Source: Actinacidiphila yeochonensis CN732 | GTDB lineage: Bacteria; Actinomycetota; Actinomycetes; Streptomycetales; Streptomycetaceae | Length of the DNA stretch: 64,000 bases | Reading direction: 5' to 3' | Assembly: GCF_000745345.1 (NCBI RefSeq) | Contig: NZ_JQNR01000005.1 | Location: 3,720,001 to 3,784,000, forward strand | Shown here: piece after piece, positions 26,552 through 35,459 of the stretch | Layout: each line of letters begins with the position of its first letter | How positions within the stretch are numbered: the first letter of the stretch is position 1 | Notes under the pieces: generated by a model | Database searches by the model: none | The model's input: only the letters and a program-made list of their open reading frames with translations | What the model was told of the DNA's origin: nothing | Translations under genes and position numbers: made by a program

Positions 26552-26923
26552 GTGAGCACCGAAAAGCCCGAGGTCGACTTCCCGGGCGGCGAGCCGCCGG
26601 CCGACCTGGAGATCAAGGACCTCAAGGTGGGCGACGGCCCCGAGGCCAAGGCCGGCGCCGTCGTCGCCGTCCACTACGTGGGTGTCGCCTTCTCCACCGG
26701 CGAGGAGTTCGACACGAGCTGGAACCGCGGCGCCCCGCTGCGCTTCCAGCTCGGTGCCGGCCAGGTCATCACCGGCTGGGACCAGGGCGTCGAGGGCATG
26801 AGGGTCGGCGGCCGCCGCCAGCTGACCATCCCGCCGCACCTCGCCTACGGCGACCGCGGCGCGGGCAGCGCGATCGCCCCGGGCGAGACGCTGATCTTCG
26901 TCTGCGACCTGGTCGCGGTCTGA
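26552..26923 (+). CDS. FKBP-type peptidyl-prolyl isomerase, single domain
   Basis: A 123-residue cytoplasmic FKBP isomerase. Core signatures are VHYVGVAFSTGEEFDTSW, the FK506-site VITGWDQGVEGM and IPPHLAYGDRGAG. It lacks any signal peptide, unlike its upstream neighbour. The GTG at 26552 follows AAGGAG. It probably arose from the same family as the lipoprotein gene; both lie between pafA and pafB. Confidence 0.95.
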   Translation: MSTEKPEVDFPGGEPPADLEIKDLKVGDGPEAKAGAVVAVHYVGVAFSTGEEFDTSWNRGAPLRFQLGAGQVITGWDQGVEGMRVGGRRQLTIPPHLAYGDRGAGSAIAPGETLIFVCDLVAV

Positions 26924-26937
26924 GGTTCCCGGGCGGG

Positions 26938-26974
26938 CTCGGGGCGGTGGCGCTGCCGGCGCCGCCGCCCCGAG
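26938..26974 (+). terminator. Terminator after the single-domain FKBP gene
   Basis: CTCGGGGCGGTGGCG (26938-26952) pairs with CGCCGCCGCCCCGAG (26960-26974) over 15 bp with one G:U pair. Confidence 0.8.
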
Positions 26975-27294
26975 CGCCTTCCGGCACCCCCGGGCCCGTC
27001 CTGGCCTGGGACGGGCGGGGTTTGGGGAGCGGCCCCCGGGGGCGGTACGGTCCCTCTGCGAGGGCACGGACAACGGCCAGACCCAGCCGTACGCCGCGCC
27101 GTACGGCCGCAGGCTGCCCGGTGCGAGGGCGAGCCGGTGAGTGAGCCGAAGGGGGCGCCGCCGCCGTCGGGGAGAACGCGCGGAGATCCGTGACCGGGTC
27201 CTGGACGGAACCCGGGGGAGAGCGGGTCGAGCGCGATCGACCGTCGGCAGCGGGTCGCGCTCCCGGAGGCGGGCGGACACACAAAAGGGGAACT
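26975..27294. other. Leader region of pafB
   Basis: This is 320 bp before pafB. It contains GC-rich imperfect dyads around 27020-27050 and 27080-27110. A GTG at 27190 would extend PafB by 35 residues, but those residues are low complexity and do not look like the family. I see no separate gene. Confidence 0.45.
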
Positions 27295-28236
27295 ATGGCG
27301 ATCGCCAAGGCCGAGCGGCTGATGAACCTCGCGCTGTGCCTGATGAACACCCGGCGCCCGCTCAGCAAGCGTGAGCTGCGCGCTTCCATCGAGGCGTACC
27401 ACGAGGTCACCTCGGACGAGTCGTTCAACCGGATGTTCGAGCGCGACAAGGACGACCTGCGCGAGCTCGGCCTGGTGATCGACACCGTGGAGAGCGTCGA
27501 CGGCGAGTTCGGCTACCAGGCGCGCAGCGACCGCAACCGGCTGCCCGACATCGTGCTGGACCCGGAGGAGGCCGCCGCCCTCGCGCTGGCCGCTAAGGTG
27601 TGGCAGCAGGCTCGGCTCGCCGAGGCGGCCAGCGGCGCGCTGCAGAAGCTGCGCGCGGCCGGGGTCCCCTACGAGGACGTCAACAGCGCCCTGGAGCCGC
27701 GTATCCCCGCGCCCGAGCCCGCCTTCGAGGCGCTGATGCTCGCCACCCGGGAGCGCCGGGCCGTCGCCTTCGACTACCGCAAGGCCAACGCCGCCCGGCC
27801 CGAGCCGCGGCTGGTGGAGCCGTGGGCCCTGGAGTGCTGGCGCGGCCACTGGTACCTGGCCGGCCACGACCGGGACCGCGGCGCCGTACGGGTCTTCCGG
27901 CTCTCCCGGATCACCGGACGGGTGAAGGTGCGCGGCGCGTTCACCGCCGAGGTGCCCGACCACGTGGACGTGCGCGAGGCCGTGGCCCGGTGGGCCGGCG
28001 ACGGGGCCACAGCGGCCACCGCCCGGCTGCGGCTGCGCCGCGGCAGCGGCTACCCGCTGCGGGCCCGTGCGGTCACCACGGAGCCCATGGACGCCGACTG
28101 GGACGAGCTGGAGGTGCCCTACGGCCACGGCCTGGACGCCTGGCTGGCCGAGTTCGGGCCGGACGTCGTCGTCCTGGCCCCCGAGGAGCTGCGCGCCGAC
28201 CTGCTGGACCGGCTGCGCGCCGTGGCGAAGGGCTGA
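27295..28236 (+). CDS. pafB: WYL-domain transcriptional regulator PafB
   Basis: One half of the PafBC activator of the RecA/LexA-independent DNA-damage response known from mycobacteria. The 313-residue protein has an N-terminal helix-turn-helix (AERLMNLALCLMNTRRPLSK, then RDKDDLRELG). A WYL domain follows (RAVAFDYRKANA, LVEPWALECWRGHWYLAGHD) and then a C-terminal WCX extension. The start at 27295 follows AAAAGGGGAA. The pafC gene follows after 13 bp. The historical name reflects its position near pafA, not a role in pupylation. Confidence 0.95.
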   Translation: MAIAKAERLMNLALCLMNTRRPLSKRELRASIEAYHEVTSDESFNRMFERDKDDLRELGLVIDTVESVDGEFGYQARSDRNRLPDIVLDPEEAAALALAAKVWQQARLAEAASGALQKLRAAGVPYEDVNSALEPRIPAPEPAFEALMLATRERRAVAFDYRKANAARPEPRLVEPWALECWRGHWYLAGHDRDRGAVRVFRLSRITGRVKVRGAFTAEVPDHVDVREAVARWAGDGATAATARLRLRRGSGYPLRARAVTTEPMDADWDELEVPYGHGLDAWLAEFGPDVVVLAPEELRADLLDRLRAVAKG

Positions 28237-28249
28237 GGGGGAGAACGGC

Positions 28250-29206
28250 GTGAGCAACGCGATCGACCAGACCCGGCGGATGCTGTCGCTGGTGACCTAT
28301 CTGCGGGAGCGGCCCGGGGCGCGGGTGAGCGAGGTGGCCCGCGCGTTCGGCGTGACCGAGGCCGAGCTGATCGGCGACCTGAACGTGCTGCCGCTGTGCG
28401 GCACCAGCTTCCGCGGCGGCGACCTGCTCGACATCGACACCGACGGCGAGCGGATCTGGTGGCACAACCCCGGCACGGCCGACGACGTGGCGCAGCCGCT
28501 GCGGCTGGCCGCCGACGAGGCCACCGCGCTGCTGGTGGCCGCCCGCGCGGTCGCCGAGCTGCCGGGCCTGCGCGAGCAGGACCGGCAGGCCCTGCAGCGG
28601 GCCGCCGCCAAGCTGGAGGCCGCGGCGGGCGAGGCGGCCGGCGCCAGCGGACGGCTGTCGGTCACCTTCGAGGCCGAGGGCAGCGTGTTCGCCACCGTCG
28701 ACCGGGCCCTGACCGAGCGCCGCCGGCTGTGGATGCGCTACTACTCGCCGGCCCGCGACACCCTCACCGAGCGCGAGGTGGACCCGATCCGGCTGTTCAC
28801 CGTCGGCCACACCTACGTCGAAGGCTGGTGCCGGCTGTCGGAGGACCGGCGCACCTTCCGGCTCGACCGGGTCGCCGAGATCCGGCTCCTCGACGAGCCG
28901 TCGGACCCGCCCCGGATCGAGCCGCGGGACCTGTCCCAGGGCCTGGTGCAGCCGGCCGGCGACGACCCCGAGGTGGTCGTGGAGGTCGGTCCGGGCGGCC
29001 GCTGGGTCGCCGAGTACTACCCGCACGACAGCGCCGAGGAGCTGCCCGACGGCGGCCTGCGGATCACCCTGCGCACCCCCGACCCGGGCTCCCTGCGCCG
29101 ACTGGCGCTGCGGCTGGGCCGGGACGGCCGGATCACCTCGCCGTCCGACCTCGTCGACGAGGCCCGCGAGGCCGCCGTCCGCGCCCTGGCCGCCTACGGT
29201 GAGTGA
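28250..29206 (+). CDS. pafC: WYL-domain transcriptional regulator PafC
   Basis: The second subunit of the PafBC damage-response activator, 318 residues with the same layout as PafB: helix-turn-helix (TRRMLSLVTYLRERPGARVS), WYL domain (RRRLWMRYYSPARDTLTERE, then VGHTYVEGWCR) and WCX tail. The GTG at 28250 follows GAGGGGGAGA and lies 13 bp after pafB, so the two are co-translated. RecA-NDp-like promoter elements that PafBC would use are found elsewhere in this window. Confidence 0.95.
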   Translation: MSNAIDQTRRMLSLVTYLRERPGARVSEVARAFGVTEAELIGDLNVLPLCGTSFRGGDLLDIDTDGERIWWHNPGTADDVAQPLRLAADEATALLVAARAVAELPGLREQDRQALQRAAAKLEAAAGEAAGASGRLSVTFEAEGSVFATVDRALTERRRLWMRYYSPARDTLTEREVDPIRLFTVGHTYVEGWCRLSEDRRTFRLDRVAEIRLLDEPSDPPRIEPRDLSQGLVQPAGDDPEVVVEVGPGGRWVAEYYPHDSAEELPDGGLRITLRTPDPGSLRRLALRLGRDGRITSPSDLVDEAREAAVRALAAYGE

Positions 29207-29504
29207 CCGCACCGGCGGCGGGGCCGTTCCTCCGGCGCCGGCCTCCGACCGGGCGCCCCGGAGCGTCGCGGCCGCCGCGGAGATCCCCGCCCCCGCCTTC
29301 CGGGCCGGCTGCCCGCACTGCCGCACCTGCTTCGAACTCCCAGCGGGGGCGCTGCGGCTGGCCATAGGGGCCTCCGCGCGCACCACGTTCTACTCCTTCA
29401 CCTGTCCGGAGTGCGGTGAGGCGGTCCGCAAGCCGGCGGGGGAGCGGATCGTGGAGCTGCTCACCGGCGCCGGGGTGCGCACCATGCGGCTCACCGGCCG
29501 GTAG
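29199..29504 (+). CDS. Small zinc-ribbon-like protein
   Basis: A 101-residue protein with CPHCRTC and, about 40 residues on, CPEC: two CxxC knuckles consistent with a zinc ribbon. The N-terminus is a Pro/Ala-rich low-complexity stretch. The GTG start overlaps the pafC stop by 8 bp, so it is probably translated from the pafBC mRNA. I do not recognise the family. Placement suggests a nucleic-acid-binding or regulatory accessory, but that is inference. Confidence 0.72.
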   Translation: MSDRTGGGAVPPAPASDRAPRSVAAAAEIPAPAFRAGCPHCRTCFELPAGALRLAIGASARTTFYSFTCPECGEAVRKPAGERIVELLTGAGVRTMRLTGR

Positions 29505-29515
29505 GCTCGCGGCCC

Positions 29516-29719
29516 ATGTGGTGGCTCTTCCTCTCCGTCGGGCTGGCGGCCGCCGGCCTGGCCGTGCTCGCGCTGTGCGCCGTCCGGGTCTTCACGGCCG
29601 TCCGCCGGCTGGCCCTCCAGGTGGCCGCCAGTACGGAGGCGCTGGGCGCCGCGAGCGACCGGTTGCGCCGGGCGGCTGAGCCGCTGGCCGTGCGGGCCGG
29701 CGAGATCTCACGCCGTTGA
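29516..29719 (+). CDS. Small single-helix membrane protein
   Basis: A 67-residue protein with one N-terminal membrane segment (residues about 3-26) followed by a short amphipathic helix ending in Arg-Arg. TAGGCT overlaps the previous gene's stop and lies 8 nt before the ATG, so a leaderless start is possible. Function unknown. It lies between the pafBC group and tatA. Confidence 0.62.
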   Translation: MWWLFLSVGLAAAGLAVLALCAVRVFTAVRRLALQVAASTEALGAASDRLRRAAEPLAVRAGEISRR

Positions 29720-29880
29720 ACCTGCCGCTATGACGGGGGGTGCGGGTACGCTGGCCCAGGCGGTGGCACCCAAGCGCGGCGGGGGCGGCCGCCTGGTGGC
29801 CACCGGCAGTCCGCCGGGCGTTCACCGTGCCACGTTACGATGCAACGCACACGCCGCCCAGGTGAGAAGGTGGAACACTG

Positions 29881-30168
29881 ATGCTCGGCAACCTGAAGCC
29901 CCTGGAACTCCTCCTCATCCTCGCTGTGATCGTCGTCCTCTTCGGCGCCAAGAAGCTGCCCGATCTGGCACGCTCCCTCGGCAAGTCCGCCCGTATCCTC
30001 AAGAGCGAGGCCAAGGCCATGAAGGACGAGGTCAAGGACGAGTGGGCGGGCAAGGGAGAGTCGGCCGCCGCGCAGCAGGCCGCCGCCCGCACCATCCAGT
30101 CCGCGCCCGGCGACACCGCCAGCGCCCGCCCGGTCGCCGAGCCGGAGCACACCTCCGCCGCGAGCTGA
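29881..30168 (+). CDS. tatA: Twin-arginine translocase subunit TatA
   Basis: The pore-forming Tat component, 95 residues. One membrane helix (about 7-22, LELLLILAVIVVLFG) is followed by the FGAKKLPDLARSLGKS hinge and amphipathic helix, then a charged tail. The start follows GAAGGTGG. The tatC gene lies 112 bp downstream in the same orientation; a weak GGCCCCG/CGGGGCC hairpin lies between them. No tatB is in the window. Confidence 0.96.
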   Translation: MLGNLKPLELLLILAVIVVLFGAKKLPDLARSLGKSARILKSEAKAMKDEVKDEWAGKGESAAAQQAAARTIQSAPGDTASARPVAEPEHTSAAS

Positions 30169-30280
30169 CCGCCCGGACAGACGACCGACCGGCCCCGCCC
30201 CCGCCGAAGCGGACGGGGCCCTGGTGAAGGACGAAGCCGTCACGGAACGATGACGGCTGCCGCACGAGACGAGGACGTGG

Positions 30281-31213
30281 GTGCCCAAGACCGCCCCCAA
30301 GCAGGACAAGGACCCCGAAGGGCGGATGCCCCTGGCGGACCACCTGCGTGAGTTGCGCAACCGGCTGGTCAAGTCGGTGCTCGCCATCATCGTGATCACC
30401 ATCGTGGCGGCGTTCTTCTACAAGCACATCATCGAGCTGCTCCAGCACCGCATCCCCGCGAACGTGCGCTGCGTGAACGGGGCCACCCACCAGAAGAGCA
30501 CCGCGCCCTGCGCCCAGATGACCGTCAACGGTCTGCTCGGCGGCTTCTCGATCGCGCTGAAGGTCTCGCTGATGGCCGGCGTGGTGCTCTCCTCGCCGGT
30601 GTGGCTCTACCAGCTGTGGGCGTTCCTCGCGCCGGGCCTGCACAAGAACGAGAAGCGCTACACCCTCGGGTTCGTCGCCGCCGGCGTGCCGCTCTTCCTG
30701 GCCGGTGCCACGCTGGCCTACGAGATCCTGCCGCAGACCGCGCGGATCATGATCGGCTTCGTGCCGAACGACACCACCAACCTGCTGGCACTGGACGACT
30801 TCCTGGACCTGGTGGTCCGCATGGTCGTCGTCTTCGGGCTCGCCTTCGAGCTGCCGCTGGTGCTGGTGCTGCTCAACTTCACCGGCATCGTCACCGGCCG
30901 CCGGATGCTCGGCTGGTGGCGGTGGATGGTCATCGGCATCACCGTCTTCGCGGCCGTGGCCACGCCCACCGGCGACCCGCTGACGATGTGCCTGCTGGCC
31001 GCGCCGATCGTCTTCCTGTACTTCCTCGCGATGGCCGTCTGCTTCCTCAACGACCGCCGCCGCGCCCGGCTCCGCGCCGCCGACCCGGACTTCGGCCTCG
31101 ACCCGGACGAGGCGTCCGGCCTCGCCCACGTGCCGGAGCAGATCGCCGCCGAGCCCTTCGACGCCGAGGCCGAGCGCCGCGCCACCGACGCGGACTACGA
31201 CGACGCCACCTGA
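30281..31213 (+). CDS. tatC: Twin-arginine translocase subunit TatC
   Basis: The polytopic Tat receptor that binds the RR signal. The 310-residue protein has six membrane helices. The conserved N-terminal stretch MPLADHLRELRNRLVKS contains the essential Glu, and SSPVWLYQLWAFLAPGLHKNEKR is the first cytoplasmic loop. The C-terminal 60 residues are charged and extend past the conserved core. The GTG at 30281 has GAGGAC upstream. Several exported proteins in this window have RR-type signals and could be clients. Confidence 0.96.
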   Translation: MPKTAPKQDKDPEGRMPLADHLRELRNRLVKSVLAIIVITIVAAFFYKHIIELLQHRIPANVRCVNGATHQKSTAPCAQMTVNGLLGGFSIALKVSLMAGVVLSSPVWLYQLWAFLAPGLHKNEKRYTLGFVAAGVPLFLAGATLAYEILPQTARIMIGFVPNDTTNLLALDDFLDLVVRMVVVFGLAFELPLVLVLLNFTGIVTGRRMLGWWRWMVIGITVFAAVATPTGDPLTMCLLAAPIVFLYFLAMAVCFLNDRRRARLRAADPDFGLDPDEASGLAHVPEQIAAEPFDAEAERRATDADYDDAT

Positions 31214-31226
31214 GACCGGTGGTCGG

Positions 31227-31251
31227 CCCGGGCGCACCCGAGGCGCCCGGG
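31227..31251 (+). terminator. Weak hairpin after tatC
   Basis: CCCGGGCGC (31227-31235) and GCGCCCGGG (31243-31251) form a 9-bp stem just after the tatC stop. Confidence 0.5.
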
Positions 31252-31314
31252 AGGTTCGGCGGAGCGCAATCCAGGGGATGTCCCGCGGGCCGGGGGAGCC
31301 GGTAGGGTCCGCCC

Positions 31315-32199
31315 GTGACCCGCGACATCGCGCTCCTCGTCAACCCCTCGGCGGGCCGCGGCCGGGGCGCCCGGGCTGCCGTGCCGGTGCTCGAAACGCT
31401 GCGCCGCGCCGGGCACCGGGTGCGGACCGTGGTCGGCCGCGACGCGGCCGAGGCGCTGGACCTGGCGCGGGCCGCGGTGGCCGGCGGCCCGGACGCGCTG
31501 GTCGTCGTCGGCGGGGACGGCATGGTCGGGCTGGCCCTGCGGGCGGTGGCCGGCACGGATACCCCGCTGGGCGTGGTGGCCGTCGGCACCGGCAACGACT
31601 TCGCGCGGGTCAACGGCCTGCCGGTGCGCGATCCGCGGGCCGCCGCCGAACGGGTCGCGGAGGCCGTCGCCGCGGGCCGGACCCGCCGGCTGGACCTCGG
31701 CCGGGTCGAGGGGCGCTGGTTCGGCACCGTGCTGGCCTCCGGCTTCGACTCCCGGGTCAACGACCGGGGCAACCGGATGTCGCTCCCGCTCGGCCGGTTC
31801 CGCTACGACGCCGCGATGCTCGCCGAGCTGGCCGCGCTGCGCCCGATCCCGTACCGGGTCACGTTCGACGACGGGCCCGAGCGGGAGCTGGAGGCGGTGC
31901 TGATAGCGGTCGGCAACGGCTCCTCCTACGGCGGCGGGATGCGGATCTGCCCGGACGCCGACATGGCCGACGGCCTCTTCGACGTGTGCGTGGTCGGGCC
32001 GTGCAGCCGCACCACCCTGGTACGGGTCTTCCCGCTGGTCTACTCCGGTTCCCACCCCCGGCACCCGGTGGTGGCCGTGCACCGGCCGCCCGGGTGCGGC
32101 TGGCCGCGCCGGACGTCACGGCGTACGCGGACGGTGAGCGGGTGGGCCGCTGCCGGTGGCCGCGGAGACGGTGCCGGGGCGCTGCGGCTGCTGGCCTGA
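31315..32199 (+). pseudogene. Diacylglycerol/sphingosine kinase-like protein with three compensating frameshifts
   Basis: A lipid kinase of the DAGK catalytic family. The N-terminus LLVNPSAGRGRG, the ATP motif VVVGGDGMV and GTGNDFAR are intact. The last 40 residues as read are out of frame: AAPDVTAYADGERVG appears in the second frame and PLPVAAETVPG in the third, then ALRLLA and the stop return to the first. Adding one base to the runs near 32084-32091, 32144-32146 and 32176-32179 restores one smooth C-terminus. Three errors are more likely than three mutations. The GTG at 31315 follows TAGGGT by 6 nt and looks leaderless. Confidence 0.85.
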
Positions 32200-32329
32200 G
32201 CGGGCGGCCCGGCGCGGACCCGTACCGCGGGCTCGTCCGGGTGCGCCCGGGCGGCTTCGTGGCAAGGTGGGACAAGCCAGGGCAATGTTGCCCCCAGGTG
32301 CTGTCCGACGGGAAGAAAGATCACGCGCC

Positions 32330-32352
32330 GTGTCGGTCCCCTTGGGTACGCT
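32330..32352 (+). promoter_or_regulatory. RecA-NDp-like promoter before helY
   Basis: GTGTCGGTC, then 8 nt, then TACGCT: seven of nine bases match the TTGTCRGTG element, with exact N8 spacing and a valid TANNNT -10. The helY ATG lies 9 nt downstream and overlaps an AAGGAGAG ribosome site. Confidence 0.55.
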
Positions 32353-32361
32353 CAAGGAGAG

Positions 32362-35181
32362 ATGACCGAAGAGATGCCGCCAGCCGAGCGCTACGCCGCC
32401 AGCCTCCGCCGCGCCGCCGAGAACGCCACCGCCCTCGCCCAGTTCCGCGAACTCTACGAGTTCGGCCTCGACCCGTTCCAGACCGAGGCGTGCCAGGCCC
32501 TGGAGGCCGGCAGCGGCGTCCTGGTCGCCGCCCCCACCGGATCGGGCAAGACCGTCGTCGGCGAGTTCGCCGTGCACCTGGCCCTGCGCGAGGGCCGCAA
32601 GTGCTTCTACACCACCCCGATCAAGGCGCTGTCGAACCAGAAGTACAACGACCTCGCCAAACGCTACGGCGCCGACCGCGTCGGCCTGCTCACCGGCGAC
32701 AACAGTGTCAACGGCGACGCGCCGGTGATCGTCATGACCACCGAGGTGCTGCGGAACATGCTCTACGCGGGCTCCGCCGCCCTCGACGGCCTCGGCTACG
32801 TGGTGATGGACGAGGTCCACTACCTCTCCGACCGCTTCCGCGGCGCCGTGTGGGAGGAGGTGATCATCCACCTGCCGCAGTCCGTCACCCTCGTCTCGCT
32901 GTCGGCCACCGTCTCCAACGCCGAGGAGTTCGGCGACTGGCTGGACACCGTCCGCGGCGACACCAGGGTGATCGTCTCCGAGCACCGCCCCGTCCCGCTG
33001 TGGCAGCACGTGCTGGCCGGACGCCGGATGTACGACCTCTTCGAGGAGAAGGCCGGGGTCGCGGGCGGCAAGCGCGAGGTCAACGCCGACCTGGAGCGGC
33101 TGGCCCGGATGGAGAGCCAGCGCCCCTACACGGGCCGCGGCAAGCGCGGCCGGGAGGCCGACCGGGAGCGCGAACGGCGCGCCCGCAGCCGGGTGTGGAC
33201 GCCGAGCCGGGCCGAGGTCGTCGACCGGCTGGACTCCGAGGGGCTGCTGCCCGCCATCACCTTCATCTTCAGCCGGGCCGGCTGCGAGGCCGCCGTCCAG
33301 CAGTGCCTGTACGCCGGCCTGCGGCTCAACGACGACGCGGCCCGCGCCCGGGTGCGGTCCATCGTCGAGGAGCGCACCAGCGCCATCCCCGACGAGGACC
33401 TGCACGTCCTGGGCTACTTCGAGTGGCTGGAGGGTCTGGAACGGGGGATCGCCGCCCACCACGCCGGCATGCTGCCGACGTTCAAGGAGGTCGTCGAGGA
33501 GCTGTTCACCAAGGGCCTGGTGAAGGCGGCGTTCGCCACCGAGACGCTGGCGCTCGGCATCAACATGCCGGCCCGCTCGGTGGTGCTGGAGAAGCTCGTC
33601 AAGTGGAACGGCGAGACCCACGCCGACATCACCCCCGGTGAGTACACCCAGCTCACCGGCCGCGCCGGGCGGCGCGGCATCGATGTCGAGGGCCACGCGG
33701 TGGTGCTGTGGCAGCGCGGCTTCAACCCGGCCGCCGTGGCCGGCCTCGCCGGCACCCGCACCTACCCGCTGCGGTCCTCCTTCAAGCCCTCGTACAACAT
33801 GGCGGTCAACCTCGTCGGCCAGTTCGGCCGGCACCGCTCCCGGGAGCTGCTGGAGACGTCGTTCGCGCAGTTCCAGGCCGACCGCTCGGTGGTCGGCATC
33901 TCCCGGCAGGTGCAGCGCAACGAGGAGGGCCTGGACGGCTACGAGGAGGCGATGACCTGCCACCTCGGCGACTTCGGCGAGTACATGGCGCTGCGCCGCG
34001 ACCTGAAGGACCGCGAGGCGGAGCTGTCCCGGCAGGGGTCCGCCCAGCGCCGGGCCGAGGCCATGGGCGCGCTGGAGAAGCTGAAGCCCGGGGACATCAT
34101 CCAGGTGCCGGCCGGCAAGTACGCCGGGCTCGCGCTGGTGCTGGAGCCGGGCATCCCCGGCCGGGCCGCCGGTGCCCACCACCCGCGCGGCGGCGAGTTC
34201 CACGAGGGCCCGCGCCCGCTGGTGCTCACCGCCGAACGGCAGGTCAAGCAGCTGGGCCAGATGGACTTCCCGGTGCCCGTGGTGGTGCTGGAGCGGATGC
34301 GGGTGCCGAAGTCCTTCAACCCGCGCAGCCCGCAGTCCCGCCGCGACCTGGCCTCGGCGATGCGCAGCAAGGCCGGCAGCGCGGGCTGGGCCGGTCCGGT
34401 CCGGCACCGCCGGGAGCGGTCGGCCGCCGCCGACGACACCGAGATCGCCCGGCTGCGCACCGCCATCAGGGCCCACCCCTGCCACGGCTGCGAGGACCGC
34501 GAGGACCACGCCCGCTGGTCCGAGCGCTACCACCGGCTGCGCCGGGACACCCAGGCGCTGGAGCGGCGGATCGAGGGCCGCACCAACACCATCGCCCGCA
34601 CCTTCGACCGGGTCTGCGGGGTGCTCGCCGACCTGGACTACCTCGACGGCGACACCGTCACCCCGGACGGCCGCCGGCTGGGACGCCTCTACGGCGAGCT
34701 GGACCTGCTGGCCAGCGAGTGCCTGCGCGAGGGCGTGTGGGACGGCCTGGGGCCGGCGGAGCTGGCCGCGTGCGCCTCGGCGCTGGTCTACGAGGCCCGG
34801 CAGTCCGACGACGCCGTGGCGCCCCGGCTGCCCACCGGCAACGCCCGGGCCGCACTCGGCGAGATGGTGCGGATCTGGGGGCGGCTGGACGCCCTGGAGG
34901 AGCAGCACCGGATCAACCAGGCCGAGGGCGTGGGCCAGCGCGAGCCCGACCTCGGCTTCGCCTGGGCCGCCCACCGCTGGGCCTCCGGCCACACCCTGGA
35001 CGCGGTGCTCTCCGACGCCGACATGCCGGCCGGCGACTTCGTCCGCTGGTGCAAGCAGCTGATCGACGTCCTCGGCCAGATCGGCAACGCCGCGCCGGAG
35101 GCCAGCCCGGTGCGCGGCAACGCCCGCAAGGCGGTCGACGCACTGCGGCGAGGCGTTGTGGCGTACTCCTCAGTCGGGTGA
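32362..35181 (+). CDS. helY: Ski2-like DEVH-box helicase HelY
   Basis: A 939-residue superfamily 2 helicase of the Ski2/Mtr4 class, conserved next to tatC in actinobacteria. Motif I is APTGSGKT (57-64), motif II D150-E-V-H153, motif III SLSATVSNAEEF and motif VI QLTGRAGRRGID. The C-terminal half contains the DSHCT domain (GVLADLDYLD onward, IWGRLDALEE). Likely role: ATP-driven unwinding of RNA or DNA; the precise function in bacteria is not established. The start follows AAGGAGAG. A strong terminator follows. Confidence 0.95.
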   Translation: MTEEMPPAERYAASLRRAAENATALAQFRELYEFGLDPFQTEACQALEAGSGVLVAAPTGSGKTVVGEFAVHLALREGRKCFYTTPIKALSNQKYNDLAKRYGADRVGLLTGDNSVNGDAPVIVMTTEVLRNMLYAGSAALDGLGYVVMDEVHYLSDRFRGAVWEEVIIHLPQSVTLVSLSATVSNAEEFGDWLDTVRGDTRVIVSEHRPVPLWQHVLAGRRMYDLFEEKAGVAGGKREVNADLERLARMESQRPYTGRGKRGREADRERERRARSRVWTPSRAEVVDRLDSEGLLPAITFIFSRAGCEAAVQQCLYAGLRLNDDAARARVRSIVEERTSAIPDEDLHVLGYFEWLEGLERGIAAHHAGMLPTFKEVVEELFTKGLVKAAFATETLALGINMPARSVVLEKLVKWNGETHADITPGEYTQLTGRAGRRGIDVEGHAVVLWQRGFNPAAVAGLAGTRTYPLRSSFKPSYNMAVNLVGQFGRHRSRELLETSFAQFQADRSVVGISRQVQRNEEGLDGYEEAMTCHLGDFGEYMALRRDLKDREAELSRQGSAQRRAEAMGALEKLKPGDIIQVPAGKYAGLALVLEPGIPGRAAGAHHPRGGEFHEGPRPLVLTAERQVKQLGQMDFPVPVVVLERMRVPKSFNPRSPQSRRDLASAMRSKAGSAGWAGPVRHRRERSAAADDTEIARLRTAIRAHPCHGCEDREDHARWSERYHRLRRDTQALERRIEGRTNTIARTFDRVCGVLADLDYLDGDTVTPDGRRLGRLYGELDLLASECLREGVWDGLGPAELAACASALVYEARQSDDAVAPRLPTGNARAALGEMVRIWGRLDALEEQHRINQAEGVGQREPDLGFAWAAHRWASGHTLDAVLSDADMPAGDFVRWCKQLIDVLGQIGNAAPEASPVRGNARKAVDALRRGVVAYSSVG

Positions 35182-35186
35182 ATCGT

Positions 35187-35216
35187 GCGGCGCGGGGTTG
35201 ACGCACCCCGCGCCGC
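35187..35216 (+). terminator. Terminator after helY
   Basis: GCGGCGCGGGGT (35187-35198) pairs perfectly with ACCCCGCGCCGC (35205-35216) around a 6-nt loop, 5 bp after the helY stop. Confidence 0.85.
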
Positions 35217-35362
35217 GGCCCGGCCGGCGGTCCGAAACCCCGCATTTCCTCAACTTCCCCTGGTCCCCGCCTTGATGGCCGGCCACGGAGTCGCGCAGAC
35301 CGGCCCTCCTGGCCTTCCGCTCCTGTCCGGGTCATGGGCAGGACCTGTGCGGATCGTGTGAA

Positions 35363-35425
35363 ACGGGGGTTCCGTTTTATCTTTTGCTTACCTGAGCACT
35401 GGTTGGCTAGAGCCGATGTATTTGC
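35363..35425 (+). promoter_or_regulatory. AT-rich patch before the acyltransferase gene
   Basis: A run including GTTTTATCTTTTGCTTACC and GATGTATTTGCC is far below the GC level of the region. It probably holds the promoter of the acyltransferase gene, though no clean -35/-10 pair can be named. It may also mark the boundary between core block and accessory region. Confidence 0.4.
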
Positions 35426-35459
35426 CATCGACAGCCGAATGCCGGGAAGCGGTACCTGC

